This document shows positions 16,378-25,353 of a stretch of DNA of 34,329 bases, piece by piece. The position numbers and the translations under genes were made by a program. The notes beneath the pieces were generated by a model. The model did not search any database. It was given only the letters and a program-made list of their open reading frames with translations, and was not told the origin of the DNA. Origin of the DNA: Bacteroidota bacterium (GTDB lineage: Bacteria; Bacteroidota; Bacteroidia; Chitinophagales; Chitinophagaceae); the NCBI GenBank assembly GCA_013289175.1, contig JABDAN010000029.1, positions 441-34,769 on the forward strand. The letters run 5' to 3'. Positions within the stretch are counted from its first letter, which is position 1. Each line of letters begins with the position of its first letter.

Positions 16378-16614
16378 CTACTTAGCGTGTTCTTCCAGGT
16401 ACCCGATGGCCTGACCGACCGTCGTAATGGTTTCTGCCTGTTCATCGGGAATTGATATGTTGAATTCTTTTTCGAATTCCATAATCAATTCAACCGTGTC
16501 AAGCGAATCGGCGCCCAGATCATTCGTAAAAGATGCCTCATTGGTTACCTCAGCTTCTTCTACCCCTAGCTTATCCACTATAATTTTTTTGACTCGTGTT
16601 GCGATGTCTGACAT
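16378..16614 (-). CDS. acpP: Acyl carrier protein
   Basis: 78 residues from ATG 16614 ([20 protein letters not shown]), the standard ACP size. The open frame extends 20 codons further upstream, but that stretch crosses the predicted promoter and is not ACP-like. The phosphopantetheine attachment site is Ser37 in [14 protein letters not shown]. The protein is acidic, as expected. It carries growing acyl chains for fatty-acid synthesis. First gene of acpP-fabF-rnc. A strong -7 box inside a palindrome lies about 25 nt upstream. Confidence 0.97.
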   Translation of the reverse strand: MSDIATRVKKIIVDKLGVEEAEVTNEASFTNDLGADSLDTVELIMEFEKEFNISIPDEQAETITTVGQAIGYLEEHAK

Positions 16615-16637
16615 TTTTGTAAATTTTAGTTTCGGCT

Positions 16638-16671
16638 GCAAAAATATAATTTTTGCCTTAAACAGCGTCAA
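16638..16671 (-). promoter_or_regulatory. acpP: Promoter of acpP with overlapping palindrome
   Basis: Minus strand: TTG (16671-16669), 22-nt spacer, perfect -7 box TATTTTTG (16646-16639), predicted leader about 20 nt. The -7 box lies within a 19-bp dyad, GCAAAAAT / ATTTTTGC (arms 16638-16645 and 16649-16656, 3-nt centre). A repressor bound there would block the promoter. Confidence 0.55.
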
Positions 16672-16761
16672 CAAGCTATTTCAATTTTATTTTTTGATTT
16701 GGATTATATACCGGAATTTGCGATTTCCGCTCCTCATTTCAAAAAAACCAACCCCTTAGCC

Positions 16762-17190
16762 ATGGCGCTCAAGCTAATAGACTACGGATCACCAGAATAT
16801 GAGAAAATGCTGCGTTTGCGCAATGATCTCCTAAGAAAGCCGCTGGGATTGAGTTTTGACCCCAAAGAGCTTGAAAAAGAGAAGGATGATGTACTCATGG
16901 GCGCTTTTGAGGACGATCGTTTACTGGGCTGCTGCCTGCTGACAAGGGTAAACGACAAAACCATGCGTTTGCGCCAGATGGCTGTCCCCAACAATCTGCA
17001 GGGTAAGGGCATCGGACGGGCTTTGATGGTTTTTGCAGAAAACATCGCCCGGGACATGGGTTATGAGATCCTGATGATGCACGCTCGCGCTACGGCCACC
17101 GGTTTTTATGAAAAACTGGGCTACGTAAAAAAAGATGGACAGTTTATTGAGATCACCATTCCCCATGTGGTCATGGAAAAGCATATCTGA
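16762..17190 (+). CDS. GNAT-family N-acetyltransferase
   Basis: 142 residues from ATG 16762; the frame is open 21 codons further upstream, but that part lies in the divergent promoter region and is not GNAT-like. The acetyl-CoA pyrophosphate-binding motif is clear: LRQMAVPNNLQGKGIGRALM, followed by HARATATGFYEKLGYV, the C-terminal GNAT segment. Substrate unknown; the size and sequence resemble the ElaA/YjcF-like small acetyltransferases. Divergent from acpP with a 147-nt shared intergenic region; single gene. Confidence 0.88.
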   Translation: MALKLIDYGSPEYEKMLRLRNDLLRKPLGLSFDPKELEKEKDDVLMGAFEDDRLLGCCLLTRVNDKTMRLRQMAVPNNLQGKGIGRALMVFAENIARDMGYEILMMHARATATGFYEKLGYVKKDGQFIEITIPHVVMEKHI

Positions 17191-17391
17191 GCCAAGGGGA
17201 TCTGCCTCCGCCTTTGTTTCCCTTTCCATTTTAATCGCATGCCCAACATTTCGGGTCCGTTGCTCAATTCCACAAGAGCTGGGAATCGACTTTCTGACGC
17301 TTATTGATCAAATTAAATCTATTGCAGGTATCCTTTAAGAAACATAAATAAGTTTCCGATGTTCATTTAAATAAATTCAACACATCAGACT

Positions 17392-20300
17392 TTAAATTTC
17401 CCCCACTTCCTCTATTTTCTCATTTTTTATCACGGCTATGGACAACCGCTCAACGAAATCGAGTAGTTTTTTCATCGAGTCCATTTCACTTACCACGAGC
17501 AAAAACAACTTTCCGTTTTGACGAAGCCGGGCCTGCCTGGTTTGCTTTTGTATATAATCCAGGATATTTTTAAAAATGTCTGATTCGAAATATTTGGAAT
17601 CCGGCCGGTTGATGAAATAAAATTTAACCTGCCCGTTCTTAAATATGAGTTTTTCAAAACCCAGTTCAACGGCCATCCTGCGTATCCTGACTGTATCAAA
17701 CAAGGCGTTTACGGGTTCCGGAACCGGACCGAAACGGTCCTCCATCTCTTTGTGAAAGGCGATCAACTCTTCTTCGGTTTCGCAATTATCCAGGCGGGTA
17801 TAGAGTGAAAGTCTTTCCGTGATGCTTTCCACGTATTCATCCGGGATCAGGATCTCCAGATCGGTATCAATGGTGCAGTCAATGAGTTCTTGTTCCTGGC
17901 GGGCAATTTCGTCTTTGAATAAATCTTTAAAAGAAGTGCGCTTGAGTTCCCGGATGGCCTCGTCCAGAATTTTCTGATACATCTCAAAACCCATTTCGAC
18001 CATGAACCCACTTTGCTCGCCACCCAGCATATTTCCCGCTCCGCGGATATCCAGGTCGCGCATGGCAATCTGAAAGCCACTGCCCAGGTCGCTGTGCTGT
18101 TCGAGGGTCTGCAGCCTTTTGCGGGCATCAGAAGGCAGGGTAGCCAAAGAGGGAGCCAGCAGGTAACAGAAAGCTTTTTTGTTGCTGCGTCCAACCCGTC
18201 CCCGGAGCTGGTGCAAATCGCTCAGGCCAAACTGATGGGCATTCTGAACGATGATGGTGTTGACATTGGGAATGTCCACCCCGCTTTCCACAATATTGGT
18301 GCAAACCAGGACGTCGTATTTCTTGTCTACAAAATCCATGATGCGTTCTTCCAGTATATGGCCTTCCATCTGTCCATGGGCATTGCCGATACTCAGGTCC
18401 GGACACAATTCCTGCAGGAGCAGGGTCATTTCCTTGAGTCCCTGGATGCGGTTATAAATATAAAAGACCTGTCCCCCCCGCTCGACTTCGTAATAAATCG
18501 CATCCCGTATAAATTCTTCGTTGAACACCTGCAACTCCGTTTGGATGGGTTGGCGGTTTGGGGGTGGCGTATTCATGATACTCAGGTCCCGGGCGCCCAT
18601 CAGACTGAACTGGAGCGTACGTGGGATGGGGGTAGCCGTTAAGGTTAGGCAATCCAGGTTTGTACGCAGGGTTTTAATTTTTTCCTTGTGCGCCACACCA
18701 AATTTTTGCTCTTCATCGATGATGAGCAGGCCGAGGTCCTTAAATTTCACCTCCTTACCCAACATAGAGTGGGTGCCGATGATGATGTCTATTTTCCCTT
18801 CTTCCAGGTTCTTATAGGTTTCTTTTTTCTCCTTGGCAGACTTAAACCGGTTTACATAGTCCACCGTCACCGGAAAATCTTTCAGTCTTTCTCCGAAAGT
18901 TTTAAAATGCTGGAAGGCCAAGATGGTGGTTGGAACCAGTACGGCGGCTTGTTTACCATCCAGGCAGGCTTTAAACGCAGCCCGGATGGCCACTTCTGTT
19001 TTACCGAATCCCACGTCCCCGCAGACCAGCCTGTCCATGGGAGAAGCGGATTCCATGTCTTTTTTTACATCGGCAGTAGCCTTGCTCTGGTCGGGGGTGT
19101 CTTCATAAATAAAAGAAGCCTCCAGTTCGGTCTGCATGTAATTGTCGGCGGAGAAGGCAAAACCTTCCTGCGCTTTGCGGGCGGCGTATAATTTAATCAG
19201 GTCAAAAGCAATTTCTTTGACACGCGTCTTGGTCTTTTCCTTCAGTTTCTGCCAGGCATCGCTGCCGAGTTTGCTTACTTTGGGAATACTGCCTTCCTTC
19301 CCGGTATATTTTGAGATCTTATGCAGGGAATTGATATTCACGTAGAGGATATCACTGTCTTTGTAAAAGATCCGCACCGCTTCCTGGAGTCTGCCGTTGA
19401 CTTCTATTTTTTGCAATCCGCTGAATACCCCCACCCCATGGTCAATATGGGTTACATAGTCACCGGGTTGTAGTTCGCGCAAAGTGCGCAGCGTGATCGC
19501 CTTGCTTTTATTATAGGCCTGTTTGATTTTGTATTTATGGTACCGTTGAAATATCTCATGGTCCGTGTAACAAACAATTTTCAGGTCTTCGTCGATAAAT
19601 CCTTCGTGAATGGAACTGGCAACCGGTGTGAAACGGATGCCCGATTTCAAATCCTCGAAAATCGTACGCAGCCTTTCGAGTTGTTTGGGATTGTCGGCAA
19701 ACAGATAGATGTCAAATTTTTTCGCCTCCCAGCTTTCCAGGTCCGCAATCAGCCGTTCAAAACGTCGGTTGAATGCCGGCTGTGGCCGGGTATGAAATTC
19801 AATGGTAAACGCTTCTTTGTGGGGCGCGGCTCCAAACTCCACCAGGTGGCGGATCTTAGAACATTCGTCAATCTGGGAAGGATCGATAAAATCGTCCTGG
19901 CTAACCGTTTTTTTGGCGCCGCCCTCCAGGGACTCTATTTCCCGGGTGGTAGCTGAAGAAAGAAAAGTCTTGAGCTCATTTTCGAGGATGCTGATTCTTT
20001 CCCGGACAAACCACTGGTCATGCATCCAGATGACCGTATTGGCGGGAAGAAACTCAAACAATGAGACTTTTTTCTCGGTCGCAAAATGGGTTTCGATGTT
20101 GGGAATAATATTCACCTGCAGCAGCCGGCGTTCACTGAGTTGCGACTCGGGATCAAAGATCCGGATGGAATCCACTTCATGGCCAAACAGTTCGATCCGG
20201 TAAGGTTTTTCGTTGCCAAAGGAATAGATGTCCAGGATACCACCCCGCAGGGCAAACTGGCCGGGTTCATAAACAAAATCCGTTCTTTCAAACCCGTAAC

Positions 20301-20796
20301 CTACCAGGGATTCCATGAGCTGATCGAGCTGAATGGTTTCGCCGGATTTTAAGCGGATCATATTTCCGGCCAGGGTTTCTGGCAATACCACTTTTTCAAA
20401 AATGGCTTCCGGACAGGTCACGATGATTTTCTTATTGCCGCCCCCGCTCCAGCGCGTGAGTGCTTCGGTGCGCAGCATCACATGGCTGCTGTTGAGCTCC
20501 TGATAGGTTTTGTTGTTTTTGAAGGAAGAAGGAAAATAAAATATATCGAGTGCCCCGGTCAGATTTTCCAGGGAATTGTGGAAATAGGCTGCCGTTTCCG
20601 CGTCTTCCAGCACAACCAGGTGGTTCAACTGGCTCGACACCGGGTTTCTAAATATCGAAGCCATGACAAAAGCGGGAGAAGAACCCTGCAGATTTTTAAG
20701 CTGCAGGTGCTGGGGTTGGGACAGGGTGAGCCTGTCCGCCAGCTGAAAAAGGCGGGATGAATGCTCGAACTGCTTCAACAGGACCTCATTGCTCAT
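17392..20796 (-). CDS. mfd: Transcription-repair coupling factor Mfd
   Basis: 1134 residues from ATG 20796. Order seen: N-terminal UvrB-like modules, the RNA-polymerase-interacting domain (PGDYVTHIDHGVGVFSGL), the RecG-like SF2 translocase with Walker A (CGDVGFGKTEVAIRAA), DEEQ box (LLIIDEEQKFGVAHKE), TATPIPRTLQFSLMGARDLS and QLRGRVGRS, and the C-terminal TRCF domain. Mfd removes RNA polymerase stalled at template-strand lesions and recruits UvrA. The frame runs up to 20838, but a perfect -7 box (TACCTTTG, 20813-20806) lies inside that extension, so the start at 20796 is preferred. Single-gene unit; a guanine-tract cluster lies just upstream on the plus (template) strand. Confidence 0.96.
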   Translation of the reverse strand: MSNEVLLKQFEHSSRLFQLADRLTLSQPQHLQLKNLQGSSPAFVMASIFRNPVSSQLNHLVVLEDAETAAYFHNSLENLTGALDIFYFPSSFKNNKTYQELNSSHVMLRTEALTRWSGGGNKKIIVTCPEAIFEKVVLPETLAGNMIRLKSGETIQLDQLMESLVGYGFERTDFVYEPGQFALRGGILDIYSFGNEKPYRIELFGHEVDSIRIFDPESQLSERRLLQVNIIPNIETHFATEKKVSLFEFLPANTVIWMHDQWFVRERISILENELKTFLSSATTREIESLEGGAKKTVSQDDFIDPSQIDECSKIRHLVEFGAAPHKEAFTIEFHTRPQPAFNRRFERLIADLESWEAKKFDIYLFADNPKQLERLRTIFEDLKSGIRFTPVASSIHEGFIDEDLKIVCYTDHEIFQRYHKYKIKQAYNKSKAITLRTLRELQPGDYVTHIDHGVGVFSGLQKIEVNGRLQEAVRIFYKDSDILYVNINSLHKISKYTGKEGSIPKVSKLGSDAWQKLKEKTKTRVKEIAFDLIKLYAARKAQEGFAFSADNYMQTELEASFIYEDTPDQSKATADVKKDMESASPMDRLVCGDVGFGKTEVAIRAAFKACLDGKQAAVLVPTTILAFQHFKTFGERLKDFPVTVDYVNRFKSAKEKKETYKNLEEGKIDIIIGTHSMLGKEVKFKDLGLLIIDEEQKFGVAHKEKIKTLRTNLDCLTLTATPIPRTLQFSLMGARDLSIMNTPPPNRQPIQTELQVFNEEFIRDAIYYEVERGGQVFYIYNRIQGLKEMTLLLQELCPDLSIGNAHGQMEGHILEERIMDFVDKKYDVLVCTNIVESGVDIPNVNTIIVQNAHQFGLSDLHQLRGRVGRSNKKAFCYLLAPSLATLPSDARKRLQTLEQHSDLGSGFQIAMRDLDIRGAGNMLGGEQSGFMVEMGFEMYQKILDEAIRELKRTSFKDLFKDEIARQEQELIDCTIDTDLEILIPDEYVESITERLSLYTRLDNCETEEELIAFHKEMEDRFGPVPEPVNALFDTVRIRRMAVELGFEKLIFKNGQVKFYFINRPDSKYFESDIFKNILDYIQKQTRQARLRQNGKLFLLVVSEMDSMKKLLDFVERLSIAVIKNEKIEEVGEI

Positions 20797-20805
20797 TCCG
20801 TTGGG

Positions 20806-20838
20806 CAAAGGTAACAAATTGCAGCGGGGAAGGAACAA
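20806..20838 (-). promoter_or_regulatory. mfd: Promoter of mfd
   Basis: Minus strand: TTG (20838-20836), 22-nt spacer, perfect -7 box TACCTTTG (20813-20806). The predicted leader before ATG 20796 is only about 7 nt. This decides the start codon choice for mfd. Confidence 0.6.
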
Positions 20839-20899
20839 GGGGCCCGGGGGAAGGGGAGAACTTGGGCGTGGGAAAGGGGAAGCCGGGGTTCGGCCCGGG
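20826..20899 (+). repeat. Cluster of nine guanine tracts (G-quadruplex-prone) upstream of mfd
   Basis: On the plus strand, runs of three to five G occur at 20826, 20839, 20846, 20853, 20864, 20870, 20876, 20885 and 20897. The five runs from 20846 to 20879 are separated by loops of 2, 7, 3 and 3 nt and meet the usual G4 pattern. The cluster spans the 20797-20906 gap between mfd and the lipoprotein gene and includes a CCGGG/CCCGG inverted repeat near 20884-20899. Confidence 0.6.
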
Positions 20900-20906
20900 A
20901 CGACCC

Positions 20907-21362
20907 CTAATAAACGGCGTCGTAATCGATGTTCACATTTACCTGGGTAACCTTTCCAGCCAGGACCTTTACGGGGGCAATATGGTTGTCCCCATCGAAA
21001 TTATTCGCATAGAACAAAGCATCCTTTTTGGTAAAAAGGGAGTATTCTCCAGAAGGAAGGGCTACGAAGAAATATCCTGTCGAGTCCGAAGTGACGTTTT
21101 CAACCAACCGGGTATGGATACTGCTGTAAAAAGCCGATTCCCCTACCCGAGTCACTGCGCTCAAACTGGTCAGCTCATAGATGTATAAATTGGCCTTGAT
21201 ACCTTTGGGTGGTGTTGGTTTTACATTGGGGGATGGCATATGGTTACCCGAGATCCTGAAGATAAACCCTTCTATACCTGTTTTTTTATTGGGAGTTTGT
21301 GCGCAAGTCATCAGAAATGGCAAGATAACGGCCAGCAGGAGGGTTGATTTTTTATAAAACAT
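20907..21362 (-). CDS. Small lipoprotein with carboxypeptidase-regulatory-like fold
   Basis: 151 residues. A basic start and hydrophobic core end in the lipobox LMTC with the lipidated Cys20, so it is a predicted lipoprotein. The rest (about 28-151) looks like a transthyretin-like/carboxypeptidase-regulatory domain: GIEGFIF, VENVTSDSTGYFFVALPSGEYSLF, KVLAGKVTQVNVNIDYDAVY. No enzyme motif. It is divergent from the T9SS subtilase gene (97-nt gap) and downstream of no other same-strand gene. Function unknown; a surface-binding or structural role is a guess. Confidence 0.78.
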   Translation of the reverse strand: MFYKKSTLLLAVILPFLMTCAQTPNKKTGIEGFIFRISGNHMPSPNVKPTPPKGIKANLYIYELTSLSAVTRVGESAFYSSIHTRLVENVTSDSTGYFFVALPSGEYSLFTKKDALFYANNFDGDNHIAPVKVLAGKVTQVNVNIDYDAVY

Positions 21363-21400
21363 AGTAAATGAACGCGCTTAGTAAGTTAGTTCAAAAAAAA

Positions 21401-21428
21401 TTGTGCTGGCTAAAAATTTGTAATTTCA
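21401..21428 (+). promoter_or_regulatory. Candidate promoter of the subtilase gene
   Basis: Plus strand: TTG (21401-21403), 17-nt spacer, -7 element TAATTTCA (21421-21428; two bases off TAnnTTTG). The ATG is at 21460, giving a leader of about 28 nt. Confidence 0.4.
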
Positions 21429-21459
21429 CCGGCCCCATACAGAATCACATAGCATATAC

Positions 21460-24400
21460 ATGACACTTAAAAAATTTGTACCCTTCGTCTTGATTGCCAC
21501 CTGCCTTTTCACCACTGTGCGGTCCCAGGTTTCTACCAATTCCGGTGCCTTGCGGGCTTTTGCCAGACGGGCGGACTTTAAGAATCAGGAAATGGCGGCT
21601 CGCTTGCTGAGTCTGGCCAAACAAAGGGGATGGCCACTGACCATTCAGTTAAAAAATGGGAAAAGAGCCTATCTATTTGGTTTGGGGATCAAGGGTCTGC
21701 CCTTGTATGTTTCTACCAACGACAACGTGATATCAGCTGCCACCATTGGTACCAATCAACTCTGGCCGGGTGGAAGTACTGGTCTTGCACTCAACGGTTC
21801 TTCCAGCTTCCTGAAAGGGAAAATAGCGATATGGGATGAGGGAAGGGTCCTGGCAACCCACCAGGAATTGGTCGGAAGGGTCCACCAGGTCGACAATCCG
21901 ACTGCCCTCAGCGACCATTCTACCCATGTGAGCGGAACGATGATCGCAGCGGGTGTAAACCCGGTGGCCAAGGGCATGTCTTTTGGAGCCCTGCAGTTGC
22001 TCTGTTATGACTTTCAAAACAACAGCGATCTGCCAGAAATGAGCGATGCCGCAGACAGCCTGCTGCTTTCCAACCACTCTTACGGCATTACCGCCGGCTG
22101 GCTACCCAATTCCGATTTCTCGCAGTGGACCTGGTACGGCCTGCCCGGAGATACGGTGGACTATAAATTCGGTTACTACGATTTTTATTGCCAGGGCTTT
22201 GATACGATTGCCTATACAGCACCCAACTACCTGATCGTGGCCGCTGCCGGAAACAGCCGGGGATATAACGGGCCACCCGTAGGCACTGATTACATGGGAT
22301 ATGACTCTAATTTTAATATTGTAAACAGAGGACCCCGGCCGGCCGATATCAGCAGCAATGACAGCTATGACGGCATTTCTCCTCCCGCCGGCGCAAAAAA
22401 TATATTGACCATCGGCGCTGTAAATCCGATCCCCGGAGGATATAGTTCACCTTCCGATGTCGTACTGGCCTATTTCAGCAGCTGGGGACCCACCGACGAT
22501 GGACGCATCAAGCCCGATATGGTCGCCGACGGAGTGGGTGTTTTGTCCTGCATCAGCACCTCCAACAATGCCTATGCGATTATGGACGGTACTTCCATGG
22601 CCACTCCGGCAGCAACCGGATCTGGATTTCTACTACAGGAATATTATCATAAACTCCACAATAAATTCATGCGCTCGGCCACCCTGAAGGCCCTTCTATA
22701 CCATACCACCGACGAAGCGGGTCCTTCTCCAGGACCGGACTACCAATTCGGATATGGGTTGATTGATATACCCCAGGCTGCTGCGGTTATTACTTCCAAC
22801 AATAGCGACAAACTCATTGAAGAAAACACCCTGGACGCAGGGACCAATAGTTTTTCCCTGCCCGTCGTGGCTTCCGGGAAAGGTCCCCTGATGGCCACCA
22901 TCTGCTGGACCGATCCACCCGGCACAGTGGATACCGTCAACTTTCTGAATAACCCCACCCCGAAGCTGGTCAACGACCTGGATTTGAGGATTACGGGCAA
23001 CGGCAACACCTACATGCCTTGGATTCTCAATCCCCTCAAACCGGCTCAGGCGGCGACAACCGGGGACGATCATTTGAACAACGAAGAAAAAATTCTGGTA
23101 CCCAATGCGGTTGCCGGAAAATCCTATACCATTTCGGTTACCCACAAAGGAAGCCTCACCAACGGTTCACAAGCCTATTCCCTGGTCGTCAGCGGCGTGG
23201 GCAGTTCCGGTTATTGCCCTTCGGCGGCCACGAGTTCTGCCGGTACAAGAATCGACAATGTGAGCATCAGCAATGTCAATGTTGCAAATCCTGTGGGCTG
23301 CACGACTTATACGGACTATACCAACAACACCATTAACCTGCAGTCCAGCCAGACCATTCCCTTCACCATTAAACTCAGCAGCTGTGATGCTTCGACGGCA
23401 TCCCGCATCGTGAAAATTTTTATCGACTACAACAACAACGGAACTTTTACAGATCCGGGAGAAACCGTTGCCGTCAGTCCGGTGCTGGCAGGTGGCAATG
23501 TGACCTATAGCGGTAATATCCTCGTTCCAGACTCCATGACGGTGGGTTATACCACCCGCCTAAGGATTGTAGCCGAAGAAACCACCGATACTTCCCTGGT
23601 TCAACCCTGCGGCAATTATCCCAATGGTGAAACACAGGACTACACCGTTGCTTTCAACAGTCTTTCCACAGATGTGGGTGTTTCCGCGGTCCTAGATCCA
23701 CTGCCCGGCACCTGCCAGACGGATTCCCAGAGAATCACCGTAAGAATCAAGAATTTGGGTACGGTAACCCAGATTAATGTCCCAGTCTATCTAACCGTCA
23801 GTTCCAACAACCAGACCCTGGTGAATATCACTACGGTTTATCCTGATACCATTCCAGCCCTGGGTTCGGCTGTCTTCACTTTCCAGACAGCTTTTAAAAC
23901 CACTCCCGGTACCAGCTTTGTGATCAAGTCCGGTACGGCCCTTCCCGGTGACCAGGATCCGGGCAATGACGCCATTACCGATACGGTCCAGACAGGTGCA
24001 GGATCAGAAACCGTCAAGGGACAGGCCGAGATCTGCAAGGAAGATTCCCTGGTAGGTTTGAAAGCGGATACCAACGACCCATCGGATGCCATCCTTTGGT
24101 ATGACAGTCCGACCTCGACCACGCCCATCGCTTCCGGTCCACAGGCTACCACAACCGACATCACGGCCAACAAAACCTACTATCTGGGTTTGAATGAAAT
24201 CAACGGAACCATCGGACCCAAGTCCAAGCTGGCCTTTCAGAGTGGCGGGTACAATTCTTTCCAGGGAAATTTTGTGAAATTTCACAACGACGTACCGGTG
24301 ACCATCGCCAGCGCCCGGCTCTACGTCGGAGCCAGCGGACCAGTGACCTTTATCGTCGCCGACCTGGCAGACTATGATTCCTGCACTGGTGCCTTCGATT

Positions 24401-25230
24401 ATTTTCCGATCTCTCAGACCACGATCAACGTATACGCTACTACGCCCAATCCTTCCCGGGTGGCTTCCAGTGTCAATTCACCGGCCGATACGGGTGCGGT
24501 ATTTCTCCTGGGGCTGCCGGTTCCCTCTGCCGGCGATCACGTGATCATCGTAGTTTGCGGAGACAGCACTTTCCTGTTCCGCAACAACAACATCACCCAA
24601 AACCCTTATCCGCAGGGGTTACCGGGTGTATTCACCATTACCGGAAACAGTGCGATCAATACCAACAATTGCAAGGACACGACTTTTTATCAGGCATATT
24701 ATTATTTCTTCTATGACCTTCAGATAACCTTGGATAAATGCGCGTCTCCGAGGGTTCCTGTAGAGGCGGTCACACCCACACCGGTGGTCTTAACTCGTAT
24801 TGCCCATACCCTGAAGAGCAACTATGCTACCGGCAATCATTGGTATTTTTATGATTCGCTGATCGGCACGACCAAAGACACGGTTTCGCTGCTGGGACCC
24901 GGAACCTACAAGGATATCGTTTCCGACAGTGTAGGTTGTAACCTGGTATCGAGCCCCTATACCTATTCAACGACCAATGATATTGGCCTGTTCCTTTTGC
25001 CTAATCCGAATTCCGGAGCATTTACCGTGCAATTTTATCTGCCTACGGCAGCCAACGCAAACCTTCGGATAGTCGATATCAACGGACAACAACTTTATCA
25101 GTTGGAGAATCCCAATTTCCAGGGTTTTTTCAGCAAGAGAATCAATCTGGGTGCCATCAGTGCGGGTACTTATGTTTTGCAGGTATTCATCGGATCGAAA
25201 AGTTATGTGGAGAAATTTGTGGTCTATTAA
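21460..25230 (+). CDS. Secreted subtilisin-like (S8) serine protease with T9SS sorting domain
   Basis: 1256 residues. Signal peptide 1-23 (cleavage near VRSQ). Catalytic triad of family S8: Asp126 in KIAIWDEGRV, His153 in DHSTHVSGT, Ser379 in MDGTSMATP; oxyanion Asn265 in AAAGNSRG. Then a KP-43-like C-terminal jelly roll (about 450-580, with LVNDLDLRI), a GEVED-type domain (about 590-732, with IDYNNNGTFTDPGET and GETQDYTV), a CARDB-like adhesive domain (about 736-845), an Ig-like segment (about 850-912), a long unassigned region, and a T9SS type A C-terminal domain (about 1175-1256, starting LPNPNSGAFTV). Inferred role: extracellular or surface-bound proteolysis. Monocistronic and divergent from the small lipoprotein gene. 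Confidence 0.93.
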   Translation: MTLKKFVPFVLIATCLFTTVRSQVSTNSGALRAFARRADFKNQEMAARLLSLAKQRGWPLTIQLKNGKRAYLFGLGIKGLPLYVSTNDNVISAATIGTNQLWPGGSTGLALNGSSSFLKGKIAIWDEGRVLATHQELVGRVHQVDNPTALSDHSTHVSGTMIAAGVNPVAKGMSFGALQLLCYDFQNNSDLPEMSDAADSLLLSNHSYGITAGWLPNSDFSQWTWYGLPGDTVDYKFGYYDFYCQGFDTIAYTAPNYLIVAAAGNSRGYNGPPVGTDYMGYDSNFNIVNRGPRPADISSNDSYDGISPPAGAKNILTIGAVNPIPGGYSSPSDVVLAYFSSWGPTDDGRIKPDMVADGVGVLSCISTSNNAYAIMDGTSMATPAATGSGFLLQEYYHKLHNKFMRSATLKALLYHTTDEAGPSPGPDYQFGYGLIDIPQAAAVITSNNSDKLIEENTLDAGTNSFSLPVVASGKGPLMATICWTDPPGTVDTVNFLNNPTPKLVNDLDLRITGNGNTYMPWILNPLKPAQAATTGDDHLNNEEKILVPNAVAGKSYTISVTHKGSLTNGSQAYSLVVSGVGSSGYCPSAATSSAGTRIDNVSISNVNVANPVGCTTYTDYTNNTINLQSSQTIPFTIKLSSCDASTASRIVKIFIDYNNNGTFTDPGETVAVSPVLAGGNVTYSGNILVPDSMTVGYTTRLRIVAEETTDTSLVQPCGNYPNGETQDYTVAFNSLSTDVGVSAVLDPLPGTCQTDSQRITVRIKNLGTVTQINVPVYLTVSSNNQTLVNITTVYPDTIPALGSAVFTFQTAFKTTPGTSFVIKSGTALPGDQDPGNDAITDTVQTGAGSETVKGQAEICKEDSLVGLKADTNDPSDAILWYDSPTSTTPIASGPQATTTDITANKTYYLGLNEINGTIGPKSKLAFQSGGYNSFQGNFVKFHNDVPVTIASARLYVGASGPVTFIVADLADYDSCTGAFDYFPISQTTINVYATTPNPSRVASSVNSPADTGAVFLLGLPVPSAGDHVIIVVCGDSTFLFRNNNITQNPYPQGLPGVFTITGNSAINTNNCKDTTFYQAYYYFFYDLQITLDKCASPRVPVEAVTPTPVVLTRIAHTLKSNYATGNHWYFYDSLIGTTKDTVSLLGPGTYKDIVSDSVGCNLVSSPYTYSTTNDIGLFLLPNPNSGAFTVQFYLPTAANANLRIVDINGQQLYQLENPNFQGFFSKRINLGAISAGTYVLQVFIGSKSYVEKFVVY

Positions 25231-25261
25231 CAGACCAATAGATAACTATTCGGTTGCCCTT

Positions 25262-25283
25262 TCCCGGACCTGTTAAACCGGGA
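25262..25283 (+). terminator. Hairpin 32 nt past the subtilase gene (no U tract)
   Basis: A perfect 6-bp inverted repeat TCCCGG (25262-25267) / CCGGGA (25278-25283) with a 10-nt loop lies downstream of the subtilase stop. No T run follows. It is a weak terminator or a 3'-stabilising hairpin. Confidence 0.35.
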
Positions 25284-25353
25284 TCCTGTAAATTGTAGCG
25301 GGATTTTGTATTGATTGGATTTGAACCTTTGACCTTTAACACCCATCGATTCC

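Noticed and set aside
16309-16400. Plus-strand peptide [20 protein letters not shown] between fabF and acpP
   Set aside because: No start codon after the upstream stop, and it runs into the antisense of acpP; the sequence is better explained by the inverted repeat.
17135-17338. Plus-strand 67-codon frame after the acetyltransferase gene
   Set aside because: Its only ATG is inside the acetyltransferase gene in another frame; the remainder shows no signal, motif or promoter.
18013-18642. 209-codon and neighbouring plus-strand frames opposite mfd
   Set aside because: Lie wholly within mfd on the other strand and show no protein-family features.
20797-20838. Longer mfd start at 20838
   Set aside because: The extra 14 residues cross a perfect -7 promoter box and are not family-like; start at 20796 preferred.
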